A stretch of 5,439 bases of DNA from Archangium sp. (GCA_016793585.1 JAEUJR010000309.1:1-5439); one strand, 5' to 3'. Shown: positions 1 through 5,439, counted from the stretch's first letter. Numbers and translations: made by a program. The notes: a model not told the origin generated them from the sequence alone.

Positions 1-198
1 CCACCAGCCGTCGCAGTTCCACCAGCCGTCGCAGTTCCACCAGCCGTCGCAGCTCCACCAGCCGTCGCAGCTCCACCAGCCGTCGCAGTTCCACCAGCCG
101 TCGCAGTTCCACCAGCCGTCGCGGTTCCACCAGCCGTCGCAGTTCCACCAGCCGTCGCGGTTCCACCAGCCGTTGCAGTTCCACCAGCCGTTGCAGTT
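1..198. repeat. 18-bp in-frame tandem repeat array (11 units seen)
   Basis: Eleven contiguous 18-bp units, plus-strand consensus ccaccagccgtcgcagtt, run from 1 to 198 and probably continue off the left edge. Variation is small: units 3 and 4 end in ct (Thr to Ala in the minus-strand protein). Units 7 and 9 carry gcggtt, and units 10 and 11 carry gttgca; both changes are synonymous. Degenerate units of 30, 18 and 27 bp follow to about 273; all are multiples of three, so the lipoprotein frame is kept. The array encodes the TATAGG linker. Near identity of the units suggests recent expansion by slippage or unequal recombination. Confidence 0.95.
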
Positions 199-605
199 CC
201 ACCAGCGTCGCCACCGGCGGTCGCCATTCCGCCGGCCGTCGCAGCTCCACCGGCGTCGCCTCCGGCAGTCGACCCACCCGCCGTCGCCGAGCCACCCCCG
301 TCACCGCCCGCCGTCGCGCTGCCACCCGCCGTTGCTGACCCACCACCGACCGCTGAGCCTCCGCCTGAGGAGCCCGAAGGAACACACGCTCCCACCGAGC
401 ACACGAGGCTTCCTTCGCAGCGCTGGCACAGTCCGCCGGTTCGACCGCAGGCGTTGTCCGTCACTCCGGCCTGGCAGACATCGTTCGAGTCACAACACCC
501 GGAGCAGGTCGTCGGGCCACACACGGCGGGTTGCACGGGTGGGCTGCAGGCGGCCGAGAGCATCACGGCGACGGCAAAGGACAGCAGGGTGACGTGGCGA
601 ATCAT
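1..605 (-). CDS. Cys-rich lipoprotein with Gly/Ala/Thr repeat linker (partial, C-terminus outside window)
   Basis: Reading the minus strand from ATG at 605 gives one open frame to the left edge (about 201 residues, no stop), so the C-terminus is missing. Residues 1-19 form a signal peptide (MIRH, then a hydrophobic core) ending in lipobox LSAAC, with C20 the predicted lipidated cysteine. S21 follows it, so there is no Asp retention signal by the E. coli rule. Residues 29-74 hold ten cysteines (29, 34, 37, 38, 44, 53, 60, 63, 69, 74), including a CSGCCD motif and a CGRTGGLCQRC stretch, enough for five disulfides. From about residue 77 the protein is a Gly/Ser/Ala linker that becomes regular six-residue units (TATAGG). 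GGAG at 615-618 lies 9 nt before the ATG. The likely location is the cell surface or periplasm. Function is unknown, and any C-terminal domain cannot be seen. The signal peptide, lipobox and cysteine spacing make this frame far more credible than the plus-strand ORFs over it. Confidence 0.85.
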   Translation of the reverse strand, partial: MIRHVTLLSFAVAVMLSAACSPPVQPAVCGPTTCSGCCDSNDVCQAGVTDNACGRTGGLCQRCEGSLVCSVGACVPSGSSGGGSAVGGGSATAGGSATAGGDGGGSATAGGSTAGGDAGGAATAGGMATAGGDAGGTATAGGTATAGGTATAGGTATAGGTATAGGTATAGGTATAGGAATAGGAATAGGTATAGGTATAG

Positions 606-704
606 CGCGGGGGGCTCCAGTGAGCGGAAGGCAGAGGTCTGCAGCACGACCCTCGAGCCAGCCCGAACGCGCAAAGAAAGAGTGCCGTGCTATGGCCCCG
701 CCCC
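606..704. other. Divergent intergenic region, lipoprotein / YebC
   Basis: The 99 bp between the two divergent starts must hold both promoters unless either gene is read from elsewhere. No convincing -35/-10 pair was seen. It contains the palindrome GCAGA-gg-TCTGC at 631-642, a possible operator, and a purine-rich stretch AAAGAAAGAG at 673-682 before yebC. Confidence 0.5.
615..618 (-). promoter_or_regulatory. Ribosome binding site of the lipoprotein gene
   Basis: The minus strand reads GGAG here, 9 nt before the ATG at 605-603. This supports that start and the minus-strand coding assignment. Confidence 0.6.
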
Positions 705-1430
705 ATGGGACGGATCTTCGAAACCCGAAAAGCCACCATGTTCGCCCGCTGGAACAAGATGGCGAAGGCGTTCACACGCATCGCGAAGGACATCACCATC
801 GCGGTGAAGACAGGCGGCACGAACCCCGAGAGCAACCCGGCGCTGCGGCGGGCCATGTTGAACGCTCGCGCGGCGAACATGCCGAAGGACAAGGTCGAGA
901 ACGCCATCAAGCGTGCTTCGGGCGCCGACGCCGCGAACTACGAGACGGTGATGTACGAGGGCTACGCGCCCCACGGTGTGCCGCTGCTCATCGAGACCGC
1001 GACCGACAACATCGTGCGCACCGTCGGCAACGTGCGGGCGTACTTCAACAAGTTCAACGGCAACCTGGCCTCGAACGGCTCGGTCAGCTTCATGTTCAAC
1101 CGCATGGGCGTGTTCAAGCTGTCTCCCGAGGGGTTGCCGCCGCTCGACGAGCTCGAGCTGGAGCTGATCGACCACGGCCTGCAGGACCTCGGCGAAGGCA
1201 CCGGCGAGAAGGGCGAGAAGCTGATCATTCTGCACTGCAACTTCGCCGACTTCGGCCAGCTGCAGACCGCGCTCGAGGCGAAGGGCCTGCACGCGGTGTC
1301 GAGCGAGTCCGAGTACATTCCCACCACGACGGTGTCGCTCGACGAAGAGAAGGCGAAAGAGGTGCTCGAGCTGGTCGACCGCTTCGAGCAGGACGACGAC
1401 GTGCAGCGCGTCTTCCACAACCTGGTCTGA
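705..1430 (+). CDS. YebC/PmpR/TACO1-family protein
   Basis: A 241-residue protein matching the YebC family over its full length. Recognisable signatures are an N-terminal basic helix ([20 protein letters not shown]), [19 protein letters not shown] at about 44-62, [19 protein letters not shown] at about 84-102, and GSVSFMF at 125-131. Members act either as DNA-binding transcription regulators (PmpR type) or on the ribosome as translation factors (mitochondrial TACO1, YebC2 type); which applies here cannot be decided from sequence alone. The N-terminus is the MGR-F-RK variant rather than the commoner MAGHSKW type. ATG at 705 is chosen because the family begins at MGR. An in-frame GTG at 687 would add six residues (VLWPRP) and sits closer to the purine-rich AAAGAAAGAG at 673-682, so it remains possible. 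The gene appears monocistronic, divergent from the lipoprotein gene and convergent with the ATP-grasp gene. Confidence 0.93.
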   Translation: MGRIFETRKATMFARWNKMAKAFTRIAKDITIAVKTGGTNPESNPALRRAMLNARAANMPKDKVENAIKRASGADAANYETVMYEGYAPHGVPLLIETATDNIVRTVGNVRAYFNKFNGNLASNGSVSFMFNRMGVFKLSPEGLPPLDELELELIDHGLQDLGEGTGEKGEKLIILHCNFADFGQLQTALEAKGLHAVSSESEYIPTTTVSLDEEKAKEVLELVDRFEQDDDVQRVFHNLV

Positions 1431-2336
1431 TCAGGGCGCGCCGGGCGGCGGTCTGAACTCGCCCATGCCGATCGCCCAGCCCATCGAGTAGCGGGCGTTC
1501 ACTTCGCTGCGCGGTTGAAAGTGGAGCGCGCCGTCGGGAGCGCGCCAGCGAAACGCGTCGAGGCCGAAGGGGCCGAAGTAGCCCGCGGCGTGGAGCGCCT
1601 CGGCCGTGCGCCCGGCCTCCCGCGTGAGCAGCGCGAGCTCAGAGGTCGTCAGCGGCGGCCCCAGCTCGGTCGATTGCCACGCTCCCGTCGCGTCGAGCCG
1701 CTGCAGCGTCGGTTGCCCCAGGGTGCACTGGCCGTCCTCCGCGAGCCAACCATGCAGCGCACAGTCGAGCTCCCGGGCGACGAGGGGCTCGACCTGCAGT
1801 CCGTCGCCGGCGCGCAGCGAGGCCTCGAGCCAGGCCTGATCAGCCGCGGAGCGTTCTCCCGGCCGCAGCAGCTTGCGCCCGCGACCGGCGTAGCCGAGGG
1901 GCCGTTTGATCAACCAGCTGCGTTCGGCCGAGACCCGCGCGAGCGCGTCGTTCGCGACCAACGCCTCGAGCTGCTCCATCGTCGCGGCCCAGCCCGCGGT
2001 GGGAAGGGCCTGCCCGAGCTCGTGCGCGAAGCGCCGGTGGTTCACGCGCCGCAGCACCTCGACGGCCGGAGCAGGAGGAACCTCGAGCCCCGCCTGCTCG
2101 AGCTTCGTTCGCGCCCAGCGGGTCAGGCACCACGCGCGTCCCCATCGTCGTCGCCCGGTGTGTCCGCTCCCTGGCCACACGACGCTGTCACCTTCACGAA
2201 CGAGTCCGCGCAGTCGCGGGAGCAGCGACTCGATGCGCGCCGTCATCACCTCGCTCGGCGTGTGCGCGCCGCCTCGCGAGAGTTCGTCTTCGGCGTCGAG
2301 GTTCAGCACCCACGCGACTGGCTCAGGGCTCGACAT
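1431..2336 (-). CDS. ATP-grasp-like protein of unknown substrate
   Basis: A 301-residue protein with features of the ATP-grasp fold. SWLIKRPLGYAGRGRK (140-155) supplies a putative ATP-binding lysine (K144) and a Gly-rich loop. LQVEPLVARELDCALHGWL (180-198) resembles the hinge and following strand. The C-terminal FGPFGLDAFRW (254-264) and RSEVNARYSMG (276-286) contain D260, E278 and N280, the usual Mg-ATP ligand pattern (E-x-N-x-R). ATP-grasp enzymes typically form an acyl phosphate and join it to an amine or thiol. The substrate is not predictable here; the roughly 100 N-terminal residues would be the pre-grasp or substrate region. The start at 2336 lies inside the end of the upstream DUF455 gene (14-bp overlap, different frame). 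There is no strong Shine-Dalgarno, so translation is probably coupled. The stop directly abuts the stop of yebC on the other strand. The fold call comes from motif reading and is moderately strong. Confidence 0.8.
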   Translation of the reverse strand: MSSPEPVAWVLNLDAEDELSRGGAHTPSEVMTARIESLLPRLRGLVREGDSVVWPGSGHTGRRRWGRAWCLTRWARTKLEQAGLEVPPAPAVEVLRRVNHRRFAHELGQALPTAGWAATMEQLEALVANDALARVSAERSWLIKRPLGYAGRGRKLLRPGERSAADQAWLEASLRAGDGLQVEPLVARELDCALHGWLAEDGQCTLGQPTLQRLDATGAWQSTELGPPLTTSELALLTREAGRTAEALHAAGYFGPFGLDAFRWRAPDGALHFQPRSEVNARYSMGWAIGMGEFRPPPGAP

Positions 2337-3141
2337 GCCCGGTGCCCCACGCGGCGAGCGCGTCGAGGAACGCTGGTGGATACCCGGCGCGCTGGCGGGC
2401 CTCGAGGTTGAGCGGCGTGCCGCGCGTCATCGACGGGCTGATGGGCTCGGGCAGGTGCGCGCGCCACTGCTCGAAGTCGACGCCGCCGGTGAAGGTGCGA
2501 AACCAGTGCAGCGCGAAGCCCGCGTGCGCCACTTCTTCTTCGCAGATCTGCGCCTGAATCGCCGCCGCGCGAGGGTCGCCCGCCGCTTCGAAGTAGCCGG
2601 TGAAGCGCGCGCCATGGTCGAGGTTGCCGCCCTCGAAGGCGATGCCCATGCGCGCGACGAAATGGGCCGGCGTGATGGAGGCGCCCGGCACGCGCTCCCA
2701 GAACCAGTCCTTGATGGGCATGGAGCCGAACGGGTGGCCGAGCGTGACGAGGTGCTCGCGGTAGAGGCCGAGGTGGCGAACTTCGTCCTGGCAGATGCCG
2801 AGCAGGCCGCGACGAAAAGCGGCTGGCGTCTGGGGAAACGCGAGCAACGCCCAACACATCAGCTCCGCCGCCTGCAGCTCGTGATGGAGGAAGGTGTGCA
2901 GCACCTCGGCGCGTTTCGTCACGTCCTTCATCGCGCCCGGCTTCGCGGCCTTCTTGCGGGCGGCGCGTTGAACCAGCTCGGGCGGCCGGCCCGGGCGCTC
3001 GAGCAGCCAACGTTCGGGAGCCGCGCTCCAGGTCGATGGCGGCGCCGGCGGTGAGAGCTTGCGCTCGAGCGAGGTGCCCGTGACGTAGTCCCACGCCCAG
3101 CGCTCGACGGTGCCCTCGGCGGGAATGACCTGCTCCGACAT
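2323..3141 (-). CDS. DUF455 family ferritin-like (probable di-iron) protein
   Basis: A 272-residue protein matching the DUF455 ferritin-like family. Carboxylate and histidine motifs fit a di-iron four-helix bundle. The first helix has HHELQAAELMCWALLAF (86-102) with E88. The second has QDEVRH (118-123) with E120 and H123. IAFEGGNLDHG (167-177) has E170. The last helix has EEEVAH (201-206) with E203 and H206. The two ExxH motifs plus E88 and E170 would complete the usual six-ligand set. The chemistry could be oxygen activation or hydroxylation, but no substrate is known for the family. ATG at 3141 is chosen because AAGG (minus strand, 3150-3153) lies 8 nt upstream; the alternative GTG at 3150 would overlap that site. 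The gene is followed by the overlapping ATP-grasp gene, suggesting a two-protein unit. It lies 163 bp downstream of the hydrolase gene on the same strand. Confidence 0.88.
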   Translation of the reverse strand: MSEQVIPAEGTVERWAWDYVTGTSLERKLSPPAPPSTWSAAPERWLLERPGRPPELVQRAARKKAAKPGAMKDVTKRAEVLHTFLHHELQAAELMCWALLAFPQTPAAFRRGLLGICQDEVRHLGLYREHLVTLGHPFGSMPIKDWFWERVPGASITPAHFVARMGIAFEGGNLDHGARFTGYFEAAGDPRAAAIQAQICEEEVAHAGFALHWFRTFTGGVDFEQWRAHLPEPISPSMTRGTPLNLEARQRAGYPPAFLDALAAWGTGHVEP

Positions 3142-3304
3142 GCGCGGCACCTTATCGGGAGCGTGTCAGGGCACGAACCCCCAGCTGCCCGGTGGTTGGT
3201 AGAAGAGCACCGCTGCGGGTGGTGCCGACGATGGTGGGCGCGAACGTGAGCGGCGTGGGGGTGACGGTCAGCGGCAGCATCGAGGTTGGTCGCAGACTCC
3301 GCCA
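3142..3304 (-). other. Intergenic gap with coding-like remnant
   Basis: This 163-bp gap lies between two same-strand genes and holds no credible complete gene. In frame with the hydrolase and right after its stop, an ATG at 3280 opens 42 codons to TAA at 3152-3154. They begin MLPLTVTPTPLTFAPTIVGT, a pattern like the first strands of Ig-like/ASH (choice-of-anchor) domains. One frame over, the end reads VLFYQPPGSWGFVP and a TGA at 3166-3168. A decayed gene fragment is possible; chance reading in GC-rich DNA is equally possible. No clear terminator or promoter was seen. Confidence 0.3.
3150..3153 (-). promoter_or_regulatory. Ribosome binding site deciding the DUF455 start
   Basis: Minus-strand AAGG is 8 nt from ATG 3141-3139. 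It overlaps the alternative in-frame GTG at 3150-3148, which argues for the ATG. Confidence 0.55.
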
Positions 3305-4177
3305 TCACCGCTCGAGGAAGGTCGAGACCCGCTTCGACATCCACTCGCGGAACTCGGGCGTCGTCGGTGGGCTGTGACGACAGTTCGGCAGCAGCTCGAC
3401 CTCGACGCCGGCGCCGAAGAGCTGTCGGGCACGGTCGATGACCTTCTGACCCGGAAAGCTCAGGTCTCCTTCGGCGCCGATGATCAGCACGGGCGCCTTC
3501 AACCCCGAGAGCTCGCCTGGCTTCGCCAGCTTCGGAAGGCTCATCGCAGGCGTGAACGAGGTGAGCGCGGTGCCGAGGTACGGCAACCAGTCGTCGGTCA
3601 TCGTCGTGAGCATGTTCTGCATCGCCACCTGCAGCCGCTCGGGCGTCGGGTTCTTCCGGTAGCGCATGATGGGCCAGGCCACCTTCGTGAAGCCCGCCCA
3701 CAGCGGCCCGTTCACCAGCCCCGCGGGCACGAGCAGCACCAGCTTCGTCAGCCGCTCGGGCGCGACGGCCGCGAAGCGCAGCGAGACGAAGCCGCCCCAG
3801 CTCACACCCAGCAGGTGCGCCTGCTTCAGCGCCAGCGCGTCGAACACGTCACGCAGCCACAGCCCGTAGTCGTCGTTCTTCACCGAGGGCTGGTGGTCGG
3901 CGCTCTTCACCGACTGGCCCACCACGTCGACGGCGTAGACGCGAAACCGTGCGAGCAACGGCTCGAGTTCACCGAGCAGGTGCGCCGAGCTCGCGAGCGC
4001 GCCGTGGAGCAGCACCAGCGGCGGGCCGTCTTCGGGCCCTCCCACCAGCACGTGCGCGTCGCCGAAGCGCGTGGTGACCGTGCGACGCGTCGTCGGCGTG
4101 GTGAGCTTCTTCGCGAACCGCTCGTACCAGTCGAGCAGCGCGGCTTTTCCTTCGGGGCTGGTGAACAACGAGCTCAT
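3305..4177 (-). CDS. Alpha/beta-fold hydrolase
   Basis: A 290-residue protein with the full alpha/beta hydrolase layout. The oxyanion-hole strand is VLLHGALASS (55-64, HG at 58-59). The nucleophile elbow is GVSWGG (124-129) with S126. The acid is in GAEGDLSFPG (234-243), D238, and the catalytic His is in CRHSPPTTP (266-274), H268. Length is normal for a soluble esterase or related hydrolase; no signal peptide is visible, so it is probably cytoplasmic. Substrate specificity cannot be read from sequence. The start is ATG 4177, where ATGA overlaps the tetR stop, and GGAG (minus strand, 4184-4187) lies 6 nt upstream. The frame is open upstream to 4435, but that stretch lies over tetR and does not resemble the family. 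Expression is probably controlled by the upstream TetR protein through co-transcription. Confidence 0.92.
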   Translation of the reverse strand: MSSLFTSPEGKAALLDWYERFAKKLTTPTTRRTVTTRFGDAHVLVGGPEDGPPLVLLHGALASSAHLLGELEPLLARFRVYAVDVVGQSVKSADHQPSVKNDDYGLWLRDVFDALALKQAHLLGVSWGGFVSLRFAAVAPERLTKLVLLVPAGLVNGPLWAGFTKVAWPIMRYRKNPTPERLQVAMQNMLTTMTDDWLPYLGTALTSFTPAMSLPKLAKPGELSGLKAPVLIIGAEGDLSFPGQKVIDRARQLFGAGVEVELLPNCRHSPPTTPEFREWMSKRVSTFLER

Positions 4178-4800
4178 CGGCGGCTCCGTTTCGACGGCGG
4201 GGGACGAAGACCTGCGAGGTGCTGCGAGAAGAGGTGCTCGACCAGCGCCAGCGGCGTGCCGTGCGCGCCCTGCACCCAGCCGATGAGCGCGAAGTAGAAG
4301 AACGACAGCCACGCGGCCGAGACCGCCTCGGCGCTGGTGCCCGGGGCCAGCGCGCCCTCGGCGATGGAGCGCTTCACCGCCTCGGTCAACGCCACGTGCA
4401 CGCGCTGGGTCTGCCCGACGAACTTCCCCGCCCACACGCCCTCGGCGAAGAGCGACTCCTTGAGCAGCGTGCGCGAGAGGGCAGGGCGCTTCTGGTAGTA
4501 GGCGAAGACCGCCGCGCCGAGCGACGAGGCCTGCTTCTCGAGCGGGCCGTTGCTGCGGGCGAGCGCCCGGTCGAGCGTGGCCTCGAGGTCGTCGAAGAGC
4601 GCCGCGTAGAGCAGCTCCTTCTTCTCGCCGAAGTGGTGCAGCACCGTGCCCGCCGAGACCTCTGCGCGCCGGGCGATGCTGCGCACGTTGGCCGCCTCGA
4701 AGCCCACGGCCTCGAACTCGTTTCGTGCCGCCTCGAGCACCGCCTCGCGCGTCGCCGCCTTCTGGCTGGCACGCACGCCTCGTTCTGTTTCGTCGACCAT
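4174..4800 (-). CDS. TetR/AcrR-family transcriptional regulator
   Basis: A 208-residue protein of normal TetR length. The N-terminal DNA-binding domain starts with the helix TREAVLEAARNEFEAVGFE (17-35). Its helix-turn-helix is VRSIARRAEVSAGTVLHHF (39-57), followed by the typical GEKKELLYAAL (58-68). The C-terminal half is a helical ligand-binding domain with little recognisable specificity; the segment WLSFFYFALIGW (164-175) is hydrophobic and may line the ligand pocket or dimer interface. The last residues are basic (PPSKRSRR). ATG at 4800 is preferred; a GTG at 4806 would add two residues (MN). Neither has a visible Shine-Dalgarno, so the message may be leaderless or have a very short leader. 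The stop overlaps the hydrolase start (ATGA), so the two genes form an operon, the classic arrangement of a TetR repressor with the enzyme it controls. The effector is unknown. Confidence 0.93.
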   Translation of the reverse strand: MVDETERGVRASQKAATREAVLEAARNEFEAVGFEAANVRSIARRAEVSAGTVLHHFGEKKELLYAALFDDLEATLDRALARSNGPLEKQASSLGAAVFAYYQKRPALSRTLLKESLFAEGVWAGKFVGQTQRVHVALTEAVKRSIAEGALAPGTSAEAVSAAWLSFFYFALIGWVQGAHGTPLALVEHLFSQHLAGLRPPPSKRSRR

Positions 4801-4820
4801 GTTCACTGAACGTGTTTAAC
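4801..4820. promoter_or_regulatory. Candidate TetR operator abutting the tetR start
   Basis: The plus strand reads GTTCA-c-TGAAC (4801-4811), a palindrome with 5-bp arms. The TGAAC arm also pairs with GTTTA in TGAAC-gt-GTTTA (4807-4818), so three alternating half-sites lie directly next to the tetR start codon. The A/T-richer sequence stands out in this GC-rich region, and autoregulatory TetR sites commonly lie here. This is inferred from position and symmetry only. Confidence 0.45.
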
Positions 4821-4841
4821 GAAGTGTCGTGGGGCGCGCAA
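4813..4841 (-). promoter_or_regulatory. Weak candidate promoter for the tetR-hydrolase operon
   Basis: On the minus strand, TTGCGC (4841-4836) and TAAACA (4818-4813) are separated by 17 bp, each matching about three of six sigma-70 consensus bases. Transcription would then start close to the tetR start codon, which fits the absent Shine-Dalgarno. The -10 would lie within the candidate operator, so a bound repressor would block it. The evidence is weak. Confidence 0.22.
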
Positions 4842-4852
4842 CCGAAGCCGCG

Positions 4853-4870
4853 CGTGACGGCCAGGTCACG
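4853..4870. promoter_or_regulatory. 18-bp inverted repeat in the tetR/kinase divergent region
   Basis: CGTGAC-ggccag-GTCACG has perfect 6-bp arms and a 6-nt spacer. It lies between the divergent tetR and kinase genes and could be an operator for either. The spacing of its GTGA and TCAC half-sites (8 nt) differs from the 6 nt of CRP/FNR sites. Confidence 0.35.
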
Positions 4871-4967
4871 GCGTGCCGCGGCTGCTCGGTCGGCGAACGT
4901 TCCTCTGTGCGTGTGTGTGGTTGGTGACGAACGTGGTCGACCGCACGCCGGGCGCGATTCGACGTAG

Positions 4968-4972
4968 AAAGG
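4968..4972 (+). promoter_or_regulatory. Ribosome binding site of the kinase gene
   Basis: AAAGG ends 11 nt before ATG 4984, slightly far but usable. It supports this start over in-frame GTG codons at 4924 and 4933, which have no such site. Confidence 0.45.
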
Positions 4973-4983
4973 CTGCGACCGTC

Positions 4984-5439
4984 ATGACCTCGCCGGCAGA
5001 CACCGCAGTAGGCCGCACCCGTCAGGACGACCTCATCGCCGGCTATCGGCTCGTGCAGCTCGTCGGCAAGGGCGGCATGGGCGAGGTGCACCAGGCGGTG
5101 CAGCTGTCACTCGGGCGCACGGTGGCCGTGAAGCTGCTCAAGGCCGACCTCGCGCGAGACGAGCAGTTCGTGGCGCGCTTCGAGAAAGAGGCGGCGGCGT
5201 TGGCGACGCTGCGGCACCCGAACATCGTCAGCATCGTCGACCGCGGAAAGTCGAACGAGACGTATTACCTGGTGATGGAGTTCGTCGACGGCCCCGGGCT
5301 GCGCGAGCGCATGCGCGACCCCGACTTCGACACCATGACGGCGCTGAAGACGCTCATTCAGGTCTCGCGCGCCATCGACTACGCGCACGGTCGCGGCGTC
5401 ATTCACCGCGACCTCAAGCCCGAGAACATTCTCTTCGAC
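4984..5439 (+). CDS. Hanks-type serine/threonine protein kinase (partial, N-terminal 152 residues)
   Basis: The frame is open from ATG 4984 to the right edge (exactly 152 codons), so the gene continues outside the window. Residues 1-18 are a short polar leader, then the kinase domain begins at about residue 21. The Gly-rich loop is VGKGGMGEV (27-35), the ATP-binding lysine is in VAVK (K50), the helix-C Glu is in RFEKEA (E69), the hinge region is VMEFVDG (97-103), and the catalytic loop is HRDLKPEN (141-148) with catalytic D143, K145 and N148. The sequence ends just before the expected DFG motif. All residues visible for activity are present, so an active kinase is expected. It phosphorylates Ser/Thr of unknown targets; such kinases are abundant in myxobacteria and often carry C-terminal sensory or membrane parts not visible here. 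The gene is divergent from tetR. Confidence 0.95.
   Translation, partial: MTSPADTAVGRTRQDDLIAGYRLVQLVGKGGMGEVHQAVQLSLGRTVAVKLLKADLARDEQFVARFEKEAAALATLRHPNIVSIVDRGKSNETYYLVMEFVDGPGLRERMRDPDFDTMTALKTLIQVSRAIDYAHGRGVIHRDLKPENILFD

Noticed and set aside
1..198. Direct repeats read as a CRISPR array
   Set aside because: The 18-bp units are contiguous, without unique spacers, and in frame with a lipoprotein.
173..592. Plus-strand ORF of 139 codons over the repeat region
   Set aside because: Its product is a low-complexity His/Arg/Pro-rich string. The minus strand has a signal peptide, lipobox, ordered cysteines and ribosome binding site.
1515..3054. Long plus-strand ORFs opposite the ATP-grasp and DUF455 genes (1515-2411, 1906-3054)
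   Set aside because: Arg-rich shadow translations typical of GC-rich DNA; the minus-strand frames carry family motifs.
3206..3226. Stem-loop GCACC/GGTGC as terminator of the hydrolase gene
   Set aside because: Only five paired bases around a 9-nt loop and no U-rich tail; too weak to call.
2303..3701. Other minus-strand ORFs (2303-3094, 2928-3701)
   Set aside because: Arg/Pro/His-rich out-of-frame shadows of the DUF455 and hydrolase genes, with no recognisable motifs.
4178..4435. N-terminal extension of the hydrolase to 4435
   Set aside because: The extension overlaps tetR in another frame, is Arg/Gly-rich and non-family, and ATG 4177 has a good ribosome binding site and ATGA coupling.
4853..4870. 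CRP/FNR-type binding site
   Set aside because: The GTGA and TCAC half-sites are 8 nt apart instead of the usual 6.
4906..4919. GT-rich simple repeat upstream of the kinase
   Set aside because: Only a few GT dinucleotides, no sign of a promoter or variable repeat tract.

Overview
The window is GC-rich, densely packed bacterial chromosome. Several traits point to a deltaproteobacterial or myxobacterial genome (Myxococcota): a Hanks-type Ser/Thr kinase, a Cys-rich lipoprotein with a long Gly/Ala/Thr linker, strong G/C preference at third codon positions, and long antisense shadow ORFs over every real gene. This placement is an inference from gene types and composition. No rRNA, tRNA, CRISPR array, transposase or attachment site was seen.

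Layout. (1) Positions 1-605, minus strand: the N-terminal part of a secreted lipoprotein running off the left edge. It has a signal peptide with lipobox, a ten-cysteine domain and a Gly-rich linker encoded by an 18-bp tandem repeat array. (2) 606-704: a 99-bp divergent intergenic region. (3) 705-1430, plus strand: a YebC/PmpR/TACO1-family protein of the 'MGR' N-terminus type. (4) 1431-2336 and 2323-3141, minus strand: a DUF455 ferritin-like protein followed, with a 14-bp overlap, by an ATP-grasp-like protein. The ATP-grasp stop codon directly abuts the YebC stop codon. (5) 3142-3304: a 163-bp gap with a weak coding-like remnant. (6) 3305-4177 and 4174-4800, minus strand: a TetR regulator whose stop overlaps the start of an alpha/beta hydrolase (ATGA). 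(7) 4801-4983: a divergent regulatory region with palindromes, one abutting the tetR start. (8) 4984-5439, plus strand: the N-terminal half of a Ser/Thr protein kinase catalytic domain, cut by the right edge.

How the genes may work together. The TetR regulator probably controls itself and the coupled hydrolase through a palindrome at its own start. The DUF455 and ATP-grasp proteins look like a co-translated enzyme pair (a probable di-iron protein plus a probable ATP-dependent ligase) with unknown substrates; this is the most open biochemical question here. YebC, the lipoprotein and the kinase have no evident functional link to these operons.
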